The notes under the pieces: model-generated
Database searches by the model: none
The model's input: only the letters and a program-made list of their open reading frames with translations
What the model was told of the DNA's origin: nothing
Source: Clostridiales bacterium
Lineage (GTDB): Bacteria; Bacillota; Clostridia; Christensenellales; Borkfalkiaceae
Assembly: GCA_015069295.1 (NCBI GenBank)
Contig: SVIW01000005.1
Location: 1-64,000 of the forward strand
Length of the DNA: 64,000 nt
Direction of reading: 5' to 3'
Position numbers and translations under genes: made by a program
In this document: positions 17,460 to 24,773 of the stretch, one piece after another
Layout: each line of letters opens with the position of its first letter
Position numbering within the stretch: position 1 is the stretch's first letter

Positions 17460-18371
17460 ATGTTTCTTAGAAAGAGCAAAAAGAAAACGGATGGAAAGGC
17501 GGCTTTTTTATGGCTGATTCTTCCCGTTGTTTTCGTTGCGCTGTTTTGCGTATATCCCGCGATAACCGCGATCGTGCGCTCGTTTATGGATTGGTCGCCG
17601 TCGAAGAGCGAATGGATTTGGTTTGACAATTATAAAAACCTTTTTTCCGACGGAGTTTTCGGCGCAGCCTTTAAAAATATGCTGATTCTCGTGTTTTTCG
17701 GTATGTTCACGGGCAACGTAATGACCTTGATTTTGGCGGAGTTGCTGTTTAATTTCGCGTGGAAGAAAACGGAAAAGGTATATCGGTATTTGTTCTTGTT
17801 GCCCGCGCTCGTACCCGGTATGGTCAGCGTGTTGCTTTGGAAAAACGTCGTGCTGTCGGGTACGGAAGAAGGGCTGATGAACGTAATCGTTTCTTGGTTC
17901 GGCGGGGAGGCGCAGGCGTGGTATTACGACAAAGGGCAGGTCATTTTCAGTATGCTGTTGACCAATTTCCCTTGGGTCGGCGGCGTCAGCTTCCTCATCT
18001 ATCTGTCGGGTTTGCAAGCCATTCCCGAATCGGTATACGAGGCGGCGGATTTGGACGGATTATCCCATTTCAAGCGGGTATTCGTGATGGATCTTCCCTT
18101 CTTGGTAGGGCAAATCAAATACTTTATCGTCATTGGGATTATCAGCGGGGTACAAGGCTACGACTTGCAGCTGATTTTGGGCTTTAGCGCCATCGATGAG
18201 GCGAGCACCGTTCCCGGGTATTTGCTGTACTATTATACCTACGGCGGCGGCAACGCCACCAACTACGGCTACGCTTCGGCAATCGGCGTCGTTTTGTTCG
18301 TGCTGACGATGACGATTACGACCCTCTCCAATAAGATTTCGGAGAAACGGCAAAAGGAGAACGGGATATGA
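17460..18371 (+). CDS. Sugar ABC transporter permease, MalF/UgpA type
   Basis: This 303-residue inner-membrane permease has six predicted transmembrane segments. It has the cytoplasmic EAA loop 'YEAADLDGLSHFKRVFVMDLP', which docks on the ATPase. The start at 17460 is chosen because GGAGG lies 5 bases upstream and the first residues are basic (MFLRKSKKK); a longer frame would overlap the binding protein. It pairs with the next gene, which overlaps it by four bases (ATGA). No ATPase gene is in the cassette. Confidence 0.93.
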   Translation: MFLRKSKKKTDGKAAFLWLILPVVFVALFCVYPAITAIVRSFMDWSPSKSEWIWFDNYKNLFSDGVFGAAFKNMLILVFFGMFTGNVMTLILAELLFNFAWKKTEKVYRYLFLLPALVPGMVSVLLWKNVVLSGTEEGLMNVIVSWFGGEAQAWYYDKGQVIFSMLLTNFPWVGGVSFLIYLSGLQAIPESVYEAADLDGLSHFKRVFVMDLPFLVGQIKYFIVIGIISGVQGYDLQLILGFSAIDEASTVPGYLLYYYTYGGGNATNYGYASAIGVVLFVLTMTITTLSNKISEKRQKENGI

Positions 18372-19219
18372 TGAAGGGCAGAAAAAAGAAGATTTCGTGG
18401 GGGCAGGTATGCGTTTTCTTGTGCTTGACCTTACTTTTGCTGTTGGTTTTGTTCCCGTTTTGGCTGATGATTGTAAAAAGCTTTAAGACCTTTTTGCAAG
18501 AAGTGGACGCTCCTTTAAGCTTGACTTTTCCTTTGACTTGGGATAACTACGATTGGGCGTTTGAGGAAGTGGGCGGCAGTATCGCCAATTCCTTCTTGGT
18601 TTGCGGCTTAGAGGTTGTTATTACGCTGGTGCTCAGCTCGATGGGCGCGTTCGCGTTTATGCGCTTTGAATTCCGTTTTAAAGAGCTTTTATACAGCGGA
18701 TTTTTGGCGTTGATGATGATTCCCAGTGTGTTGACCTTGACGGCAAAATACGTTATGGTCGCCAGCGATTTCGAACTGTACGGCTCGTACGCAGGGGTAA
18801 TCCTGCCGCAAGCCGCGGGGTTAGTGCCCTTTGGGATTTTGCTCTTGCGGGGGTATTTCGGCGGGTTGCCGAAGGATTTATTCGACGCCGCGCAAATCGA
18901 CGGGGCGAACTCCGTCAGACAGTTCTTTGCCATTTGTGTACCCTTGGGCGCGCCGATGCTGGTAACGTTGGGACTTATGAATTTTATGACGGCTTGGAAC
19001 GATTATTTGTGGCCGATGATGATTTTGGGGAACGAGTCGGAAAAATACACGATTCCCGTTATGCTGCAATCGTTTACGAGCGATTTTTATAAGACGGAAT
19101 GGTATTACGCCGTTCCGCTTGCGGGCAGCGTCATTGTCAGCATCCCGATGTTCGTTTTATTTGCTATTTGTTCAAAGCAGTTTATCCGCGGTATGACCAG
19201 CGGGGCTGTGAAAATGTGA
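18368..19219 (+). CDS. Sugar ABC transporter permease, MalG/UgpE type
   Basis: This 283-residue membrane protein has six TM segments, the EAA-type loop 'FDAAQIDGANSVRQFFAICVP', and the family's 'MNFMTAWNDYLWPM' periplasmic/TM5 block. It forms the translocation heterodimer with the preceding permease; the ATGA overlap suggests translational coupling. The energising ATPase, probably an MsmX/MalK-like shared subunit, must come from elsewhere in the genome. Confidence 0.93.
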   Translation: MMKGRKKKISWGQVCVFLCLTLLLLLVLFPFWLMIVKSFKTFLQEVDAPLSLTFPLTWDNYDWAFEEVGGSIANSFLVCGLEVVITLVLSSMGAFAFMRFEFRFKELLYSGFLALMMIPSVLTLTAKYVMVASDFELYGSYAGVILPQAAGLVPFGILLLRGYFGGLPKDLFDAAQIDGANSVRQFFAICVPLGAPMLVTLGLMNFMTAWNDYLWPMMILGNESEKYTIPVMLQSFTSDFYKTEWYYAVPLAGSVIVSIPMFVLFAICSKQFIRGMTSGAVKM

Positions 19220-19229
19220 GGGAGGACGT

Positions 19230-20075
19230 ATGCGTTTTCATTTGTTGGCGGATAGGAAATTCCGTCGAGGGTTTCATTTGAAAGGATTGAACAGTCTCCG
19301 CGACGGGCACGCGCCCATTCGCACGTTTGCGTTTAAAAAGGACGTTCCGGCTTGGTTCGTTTGTCAATGGAACTCGAAATACAACTTAAAGGAAGGGAAT
19401 TTCGAAAAGAACAAGACCTCGTTTCGGCTTTTTGACGAATCGAAGAGCCTGACGGTACAAAAGGACGGGGAAATGATTTTTACGCTTGACGCGTCGAAGG
19501 AATACGACGCGCCCCGCGCTCCGTCGCAGCCTTGGCCGCATCTGTTAATCGAACAGGAAATTACGGAAAATAATAAAATTTTCGGCCTTAAAAAACTGGT
19601 TTGCAAGGCGAGTTTTTGCTTGCAAGAACTGGAAAACTTTATGGGTGAGCAGGAAGAGGAGCACCACACGACGCAGTTCGTTTGGGTTATTACGTTGAAG
19701 GACGAAAATCCAAGCTCTGCCTCGTATAATCATTTTATTTGGGTCATTTTCCCCATTTTCGACAGCCGCTACGAATTTTCCCCGCTGTTTATGAATCAGG
19801 ATATGGCGTTGCCCGACGGCGAATTTATTTATTGCTTTGCGGGTAAAAGCATTCTTCCCCATTCGGTTCGGGATAAAAAATGGACGAAAGTTTCCGTGGA
19901 TTTGATGGGGCATATTCCGACGATTTTGGCGGCGGCGCAGTCCAAGGGGTATATGCTGGGGACAAAAATGGAAGATTTGACGGTCAGCAGTACGAATATG
20001 GGTTTTGAAATTACGGGCACGTTTGCCTGTACGATGCGCGTAAAAGACGTAACGATTACGGCGCAAAGGAGATAA
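19230..20075 (+). CDS. Cytoplasmic member of a three-paralog family in the sugar cassette, function unknown
   Basis: This 281-residue protein is not recognised as a named family and has no signal peptide. It aligns by eye with the next two lipoproteins through shared blocks: 'WFVCQWNSKYNL', 'WPHLLIEQ', 'NPSSASYNHFIW', 'DSRYEFSPLFMNQDMA', 'GEFIYCF' and 'STNMGFEITG'. Beta-rich composition and aromatic conservation suggest a jelly-roll carbohydrate-binding or processing domain. It starts 10 bases after malG-like permease with GGGAGGA. Being without a secretion signal, it may act on the imported sugar; this is inference. Confidence 0.65.
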   Translation: MRFHLLADRKFRRGFHLKGLNSLRDGHAPIRTFAFKKDVPAWFVCQWNSKYNLKEGNFEKNKTSFRLFDESKSLTVQKDGEMIFTLDASKEYDAPRAPSQPWPHLLIEQEITENNKIFGLKKLVCKASFCLQELENFMGEQEEEHHTTQFVWVITLKDENPSSASYNHFIWVIFPIFDSRYEFSPLFMNQDMALPDGEFIYCFAGKSILPHSVRDKKWTKVSVDLMGHIPTILAAAQSKGYMLGTKMEDLTVSSTNMGFEITGTFACTMRVKDVTITAQRR

Positions 20076-20079
20076 AAAG

Positions 20080-21081
20080 ATGAGAAATTGGAAAAAAGCA
20101 ATCGGCTGCGGAATACTGGCGTGTTTGTTGGCGTTTGGCTGCGCTTGCGGCGAAACGGACGGGGGCGATACGGATTCGTCGACGGGGGGCAGTTCGACTC
20201 CCGCCCCGCAAGAGCCCGTCGGGATAGACGTGTTTGCCGACCCCGATTTTGATTTGGGGTTTGATATTTACGGCACGGGGATCAACGGCGCGACCCGCGA
20301 GGTGCAAAAAACGGTGGCGTTTGAGGAAAACAAATTGCCCGTTTGGAGCTTTGCGCAGTGGTATTCGGAGTATTTCTTGGATAAGGGAGATATGATTTTA
20401 AACGATTCGCTGTTCGCATTGGAAGACGAAGCGAAATCGGTAAAAGTCAACCGTAATACGGGCGCGGTTTCCTTGGCGCTGAACGGCGCGAAAGAGTATG
20501 GCGGCGTACAGGGTGCGCCCGACGCTTTCTGGCCGCATTTGTTGTTGCAGCAGACCAACGCGCCGGTTAAATTTGCCGACTGCGAAACGATGCGCGCAAC
20601 CCTCACTTTCCGTATGGACCGTGCAACCGACTGTTCTTCGCAGTTTGGTGAAGTGCCTATCAATATGCAGGCGCAGTTCGCTTGGTTTATTTACGTAAAA
20701 AACGTCAATCCCGACAGCGCGGGCTTTGGTGAGTTCTTGTGGTTCGGGTTTAATTTGTACGACCCGACCAAACTGTACGCGCCCACCGTGTCCCAGCAAG
20801 ACTTTGCGGGCGGTACGCTCGGCAATTATATCTACGCCGTAGGCGCGGCGAATTGGGGCGGCGGCAAGCGCGTAAAAATCGGGGAAAAGGTCTCCTTTGA
20901 CGTCGATATATTCGAAGAGGTCGAAAAGGCGTTGGACGTAGCGCATCAGGCGGGCTTTATGAGTAATACGACCTTGCAGGATTGCGCGATTACGGGTATG
21001 AATATCGGGTTTGAAGTGTTCGACGTTTGGGATATCGCGGCGACTATTTACGATATGCGCGTCTATTACACGGAGGACTAA
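20080..21081 (+). CDS. Lipoprotein, paralog 2 of the sugar-cassette family
   Basis: This 333-residue protein has a lipoprotein signal (LLAFGC, Cys21) and a Gly/Ser/Thr-rich linker of about 25 residues. A beta-rich domain follows that is homologous to the preceding and following genes: 'WSFAQWYSEYFL', 'FWPHLLLQQ', 'NPDSAGFGEFLWFG', 'TVSQQDFAGGTLGNYIY' and 'GMNIGFEVFD'. No known catalytic motif is evident. It is expected on the outer face of the membrane beside the sugar-binding protein, perhaps as an accessory glycan binder. It sits 4 bases after the previous gene. Confidence 0.65.
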   Translation: MRNWKKAIGCGILACLLAFGCACGETDGGDTDSSTGGSSTPAPQEPVGIDVFADPDFDLGFDIYGTGINGATREVQKTVAFEENKLPVWSFAQWYSEYFLDKGDMILNDSLFALEDEAKSVKVNRNTGAVSLALNGAKEYGGVQGAPDAFWPHLLLQQTNAPVKFADCETMRATLTFRMDRATDCSSQFGEVPINMQAQFAWFIYVKNVNPDSAGFGEFLWFGFNLYDPTKLYAPTVSQQDFAGGTLGNYIYAVGAANWGGGKRVKIGEKVSFDVDIFEEVEKALDVAHQAGFMSNTTLQDCAITGMNIGFEVFDVWDIAATIYDMRVYYTED

Positions 21082-21082
21082 T

Positions 21083-22120
21083 ATGAAGAAGAAAGCGTTT
21101 ATGGCGATGATGCTTTCCGCGCTGCTGTCTTTTGCGGCTTGCGGCGGCGATACGGACGGAAACGCGCAAAATACGGGCGACGACGGTTCTACGCAGTCAA
21201 CGCCCGTGCAGAGCACGCCTACTCCTACTCCCAATCCCGAAGTGCCCGCAAGCTATATCGAGGCAATCCGCGACCCGTCCTTTTTACAAGGCTTTGCGAT
21301 CAAGGGCAACGACCAAGCGACGGACGGCGTTTTGCCGAAAGCGCAGTTGAGCTATGGGGACGGGAATATCGTTTGGGAAGTCGGGCAATGGGGTTCGAAA
21401 TTCGATTTATCCGAAGGGGAGCAGATGATTTTACCCGCCCGCGCGTCCGTGTCGGACGAGGGGAAGACGTTGGGGGTCAACCGTATCACCCACGAATTGT
21501 CTTTAGAGCTTGCAGGGCAGTTAGAATACGACGAAATGGCGACTTCGCGCGTGATGTGGTCGCACCTTTTGATCGAGCAGACGTTCACCGATTTTACGGC
21601 GTATCGTTTAAACGAATTTGAAAAGCTGGAAGCGACGTTGGATTTTTCAGTAACGCTGGCGGACAAGGGCGCGATTGAAACGCAGCCGGACAATAAAACG
21701 TTGCCCGCGCAGTTTTTACAATATTTTTACGTGGTAAACCGTAATCCCGAATCGGCGGGCTACGGCAGTTTCCTTTGGTTTGGTTTGGGGTATTTGGATA
21801 CCCGATACGAAAGTCTGCCGCTTTCCTATTTGCAGGACCACGCAGGCGGTAACGCGGGCAATTATATCTATTGCGTAGCGGCGGAAGATACGCTGGGCAA
21901 GGGCGCGTTTACCATTGGGAAACAGTACAACGTGCAAATCGATTTGTTGCCGCATATCGAATTGGCGCTTAAAAATGCGCAGGAACACGGATTTATGTAC
22001 AATACGCAGCTTTCCGATTGCGTAATTACGGGTATGAACCTCGGCTGGGAGGTCGTCGGCGCTTGGAACGTGGCGGCGAAAGTAAAAAATCTTTCCTTGA
22101 AAGGATTTTTAAAAGAATAA
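21083..22120 (+). CDS. Lipoprotein, paralog 3 of the sugar-cassette family
   Basis: This 345-residue protein has signal peptide and lipobox SFAAC (Cys20), then a Thr/Pro-rich linker and the shared domain: 'WEVGQWGSKFDL', 'MWSHLLIEQTF', 'NPESAGYGSFLWFG', 'DTRYESLPLSYLQDHAGG', 'NYIYCVA' and 'GMNLGWEVVGAW'. The start at 21083 is preferred over an in-frame ATG 72 bases earlier because GGAGG lies 6 bases upstream and the signal peptide begins there. It is the last gene before a perfect terminator hairpin at 22128. Confidence 0.65.
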   Translation: MKKKAFMAMMLSALLSFAACGGDTDGNAQNTGDDGSTQSTPVQSTPTPTPNPEVPASYIEAIRDPSFLQGFAIKGNDQATDGVLPKAQLSYGDGNIVWEVGQWGSKFDLSEGEQMILPARASVSDEGKTLGVNRITHELSLELAGQLEYDEMATSRVMWSHLLIEQTFTDFTAYRLNEFEKLEATLDFSVTLADKGAIETQPDNKTLPAQFLQYFYVVNRNPESAGYGSFLWFGLGYLDTRYESLPLSYLQDHAGGNAGNYIYCVAAEDTLGKGAFTIGKQYNVQIDLLPHIELALKNAQEHGFMYNTQLSDCVITGMNLGWEVVGAWNVAAKVKNLSLKGFLKE

Positions 22121-22127
22121 AGGAAGA

Positions 22128-22167
22128 AACGCTTTCCGCGAGGGGACTTGCGGAAAGCGTTGTTTTT
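22128..22167 (+). terminator. Terminator of the sugar-importer operon
   Basis: Perfect 12-base stem aacgctttccgc / gcggaaagcgtt (22128-22139, 22150-22161) followed by GTTTTT. Confidence 0.9.
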
Positions 22168-22170
22168 GGC

Positions 22171-22199
22171 TTGACAAAACGCGCGTTAGGCGGTATAAT
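22171..22199 (+). promoter_or_regulatory. Consensus sigma-A promoter abutting the ROK regulator start
   Basis: Perfect TTGACA (22171-22176), a 17-base spacer and perfect TATAAT (22194-22199). The ATG of the regulator begins 9 bases after the -10, so the expected transcription start is within 1-3 bases of the start codon. Confidence 0.9.
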
Positions 22200-22207
22200 A
22201 AGAGCGT

Positions 22208-23260
22208 ATGGAAATCAGTGGAAAAAAACAAGTTAATATTCGAGAGGATAACAAAAGCGCGGTAATCGATTTGTTGTTGCAGGAAAAAGAAGCGACTCTT
22301 TTGCAGCTTTCCACCCGTTTAAATCTCAGCCATACGGCGATGATTAAGGTAATGCGGGAATTGCAGGAGAAAAACGTCGTATTTTTGAAAAGCAGCGAAA
22401 CGGCGACGAACGGGCGTCCGCCCCGTATCTACGGGATCAACGGCGACTGCGCTATTGCCTGCGCCGTCGTAGTAATGCGGAAAAAGATATTCGTGTACTA
22501 TTTCGATATGCGCGGATTTGAAATCAATCAGCAGGTAATAGAAAACCGTTTTGCGACGTTTGAAGAATTGTTGCAGTACGCAAAAACGCAGGTCGTTCAC
22601 TTGAAAGCCCATTCGCGTTTGCAAGACAGGGTGTTAAAATATATACATATCGGGATTCCGTCGGGGTATTTTTACGAAACGTCGTTTTCCGATTTGGCGA
22701 AAACCGCGCAAAGCGCCTTTGAAGAGGCGTTCCCCGGTATCCGTATCGTCGTAAACCGCAACGTCGATTATGAAATGACGGCGGAAAAAACGTACGGGCT
22801 TTTAAAGGGCGGGCAGCCCAACGCCGTATTGTTGAATTTTGACGATTTCTTATGCGCCTCGCTTTCCTTTAACGGAAACGTATACAACGGCGATTCGCGC
22901 GGGCAAGGCTTGTATCCCAAAGAAAAATTCGGGGGCTTGAACGCGGTGTTGGAAAAAAATCCGCAGTTGATAAGCCAATATTGCGCGGGAGAGAAAAAAG
23001 CGGCGGTTTTGATTGAAAACGCTATGGACGGAGCCTTAGAATGGCTTTCGGGCGTGCTTTCGTTTTTGGACGTGCGCGAGGTAGTTATTTCCGGCGTAGC
23101 GAAAAAATTAGGCGAGAGATTTTTGCAATATATGAACGAACGGCTTGGCGGCGGGTATATCTTGCGTTATTCGGTAATGGGGAAAGACGTGCAATCGGCG
23201 CTTGCGGGCGCGGTTTGGCTTTCGACGTATTCGACGCTGCAAGAAATCATTTTGCGTTAA
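22208..23260 (+). CDS. ROK-family transcriptional regulator, probably leaderless
   Basis: This 350-residue protein has an N-terminal winged-helix domain (about residues 12-75, 'LLQLSTRLNLSHTAMIKVMRELQ') and a C-terminal sugar-kinase-like ROK fold. The fold lacks a clear ATP-phosphate motif (DxGxT), as in repressors such as NagC/XylR. It likely binds a sugar and controls the adjacent importer cassette; that target is inferred from position. The start is fixed because the HTH begins at once, yet there is no ribosome binding site and the promoter's -10 is only 8 bases upstream. Confidence 0.82.
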   Translation: MEISGKKQVNIREDNKSAVIDLLLQEKEATLLQLSTRLNLSHTAMIKVMRELQEKNVVFLKSSETATNGRPPRIYGINGDCAIACAVVVMRKKIFVYYFDMRGFEINQQVIENRFATFEELLQYAKTQVVHLKAHSRLQDRVLKYIHIGIPSGYFYETSFSDLAKTAQSAFEEAFPGIRIVVNRNVDYEMTAEKTYGLLKGGQPNAVLLNFDDFLCASLSFNGNVYNGDSRGQGLYPKEKFGGLNAVLEKNPQLISQYCAGEKKAAVLIENAMDGALEWLSGVLSFLDVREVVISGVAKKLGERFLQYMNERLGGGYILRYSVMGKDVQSALAGAVWLSTYSTLQEIILR

Positions 23261-23303
23261 TTTGCTCCGTTTAAAGCCTTATAAAAGAAAACTATGGAAA
23301 AGA

Positions 23304-23337
23304 GGGAGTAGGCGTGCAAGCGCCTGCTCCCGTTTTT
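23304..23337 (+). terminator. Terminator of the ROK regulator
   Basis: Arms gggagtaggcg (23304-23314) and cgcctgctccc (23321-23331) are followed by gtttttt. Confidence 0.85.
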
Positions 23338-23339
23338 TC

Positions 23340-23600
23340 TATCTTCCATTTTTATTATTTATTCTTTTCCCTCTCTCCCTCAGGCGTTTCACGCCAGCTC
23401 CCTCGTCTGCGGGAGCCATATAAAGCCTTCCTCTGACGAGGAAGGTGGATTTTTGCGAAAGCAAAAAGACGAAAGGGGAGATAAGCGCCTCTCCTCGCAA
23501 TGACACGAAGCATCGCAAGGCGACGGAAAGATAGACAAAACTCGATGAAACGGAACGTTGCTTGAGATTACTTCGCTTCGCTCGTAATGACGTGCAGGCG
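23340..23600. repeat. Non-coding stretch with a degraded dispersed-repeat fragment
   Basis: No gene was seen between 23340 and 23600. The segment 23520-23560 contains 'gatagacaaaactcgatgaa' and 'acggaacgttgc', close to text in the dispersed repeats at 38887 and 54045. The preceding 120 bases contain several short hairpins (cctcgtc/gacgagg; ggcgtttcacgcc). This looks like decayed repeat DNA. Confidence 0.5.
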
Positions 23601-23620
23601 GTAAAATTTTACAGTCGCTA

Positions 23621-23649
23621 TTGACAAACCGCCCTTCCTATGCTATACT
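23621..23649 (+). promoter_or_regulatory. Promoter of the AT-rich lipoprotein gene
   Basis: TTGACA (23621-23626), 17 bases, TATACT (23644-23649). Confidence 0.85.
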
Positions 23650-23681
23650 TTGCTTGAAAAAGAAAAAAGGAGGAAAATAGT

Positions 23682-24311
23682 ATGAAAAAATTTTTAGGAT
23701 TAGTATTGACGGGGATATTGCTTTTCTGCACGATATTTTCTATCGTCGGGTGCGGGGAAGAAACGGGTAACGGTATGACAGAAGAAGAGCGCATTGCGTA
23801 TGAAAATATTGAAAAATACCACGCGGAAATTGTAAAAGGTTATTCAATGAAACAAGAATATAAGATAGCTAATAGAACCAGAGGCAATCACTACAATTAT
23901 GAAGAGCATAAAACGGATTATTCTTGCCCCGATATAAAAGATGAAACTCTACCTGAAAGTAGGATTAATGTAATTACAACGCAGGAGCAATTAGAGGAAG
24001 CGTTTTCTGCTTTTCCTGAGGTTGATTTTGAAAGGGAGATGGTCATTATAGGTTTTTATTTAAATTCTGCGCCTTTGTCGAGTTGGAAAAGATTTTTAAG
24101 TGGGGTAGAAATAGACGAAAACAATCAATTAAGAATAGGGTTTATTACGCTAGAACCTCTTTTCAACGATAAAGTAACAGGGTATCTTCCACAAACGTCC
24201 TGGATCATAATTAGAATGGAGAAGCTCGAATTTAAAACGGTAGAGATTTTACACAGTATACAATATAATGATCGAAAGGTTGAAAAAGTATTAAGACCAG
24301 AAGAATATTAA
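23682..24311 (+). CDS. Lipoprotein of unknown function, AT-rich
   Basis: This 209-residue protein has a signal peptide and lipobox IVGC (Cys24). The mature part is charged, with a mid-protein 'INVITTQEQLEEAFSAFPEVDFEREMVIIGFY' stretch resembling small secreted proteins of Clostridia, but no family is recognised. Base composition and codon choice are clearly more AT-rich than in neighbours (many AAT, ATA, TTA codons), suggesting recent arrival. It has an AAGGAGG ribosome site and a strong promoter, and probably forms a unit with the next gene. Confidence 0.65.
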   Translation: MKKFLGLVLTGILLFCTIFSIVGCGEETGNGMTEEERIAYENIEKYHAEIVKGYSMKQEYKIANRTRGNHYNYEEHKTDYSCPDIKDETLPESRINVITTQEQLEEAFSAFPEVDFEREMVIIGFYLNSAPLSSWKRFLSGVEIDENNQLRIGFITLEPLFNDKVTGYLPQTSWIIIRMEKLEFKTVEILHSIQYNDRKVEKVLRPEEY

Positions 24312-24338
24312 GGAATATCTTAAGGGGTGCAAAATATT

Positions 24339-24644
24339 ATGAAAAAAATTAAATATATAATAGCAAGTTTGGTTTTATGCTTATCAGCAAGCATAGCGGG
24401 TGTTTTAACGTTAGATAATATTTCCGTTTCAGCCGAAAAACAAAGCATAAATACAACGTACGCCTTGCAAGAGGTAACAAACGGTTTGTTCGGCGAAAAG
24501 GAAATATCGCAAAGCGGGTATTTGTATAACTTAGACGGCGTAGCAGATTCGTTTGCGTTTTACTGCGTGGAAGAGTTGATAGAGAGTATCACGGAGACGA
24601 GTGCGTGGTATGCGTATATCGATATTATCGAGCCGATAGAATAA
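24339..24644 (+). CDS. Small secreted protein of unknown function
   Basis: This 101-residue product has a signal peptide (MKKIKYIIASLVLCLSASIAG). A short mature part is rich in Ser/Glu and ends in acidic 'IDIIEPIE', with one cysteine. An upstream in-frame GTG at 24327 lies inside the AAGGGG ribosome site, so the ATG at 24339 is chosen. The gene follows the lipoprotein by 27 bases and is followed by a terminator (24697). No family is recognised; it could be a truncated or very small exported factor. Confidence 0.5.
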   Translation: MKKIKYIIASLVLCLSASIAGVLTLDNISVSAEKQSINTTYALQEVTNGLFGEKEISQSGYLYNLDGVADSFAFYCVEELIESITETSAWYAYIDIIEPIE

Positions 24645-24696
24645 GAAAAATTTAGCCCATAGTTGTATTTCTTTTGAAAACAGCATATAAAAAACG

Positions 24697-24724
24697 CCGA
24701 CGTAAAACACGTCGGTTTTTCTTT
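24697..24724 (+). terminator. Terminator before the glycosyltransferase
   Basis: Arms ccgacgt (24697-24703) and acgtcgg (24709-24715) are followed by TTTTTCTTTT. Confidence 0.75.
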
Positions 24725-24773
24725 TGGAATGAAATTTTTAAAACGAGACAAAATAAGAAAAAAGGAGGCGCGT

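Noticed and set aside
23282..23423. Short plus-strand frames after the ROK gene
   Set aside because: They overlap the terminator and decayed repeat sequence and have no ribosome site.
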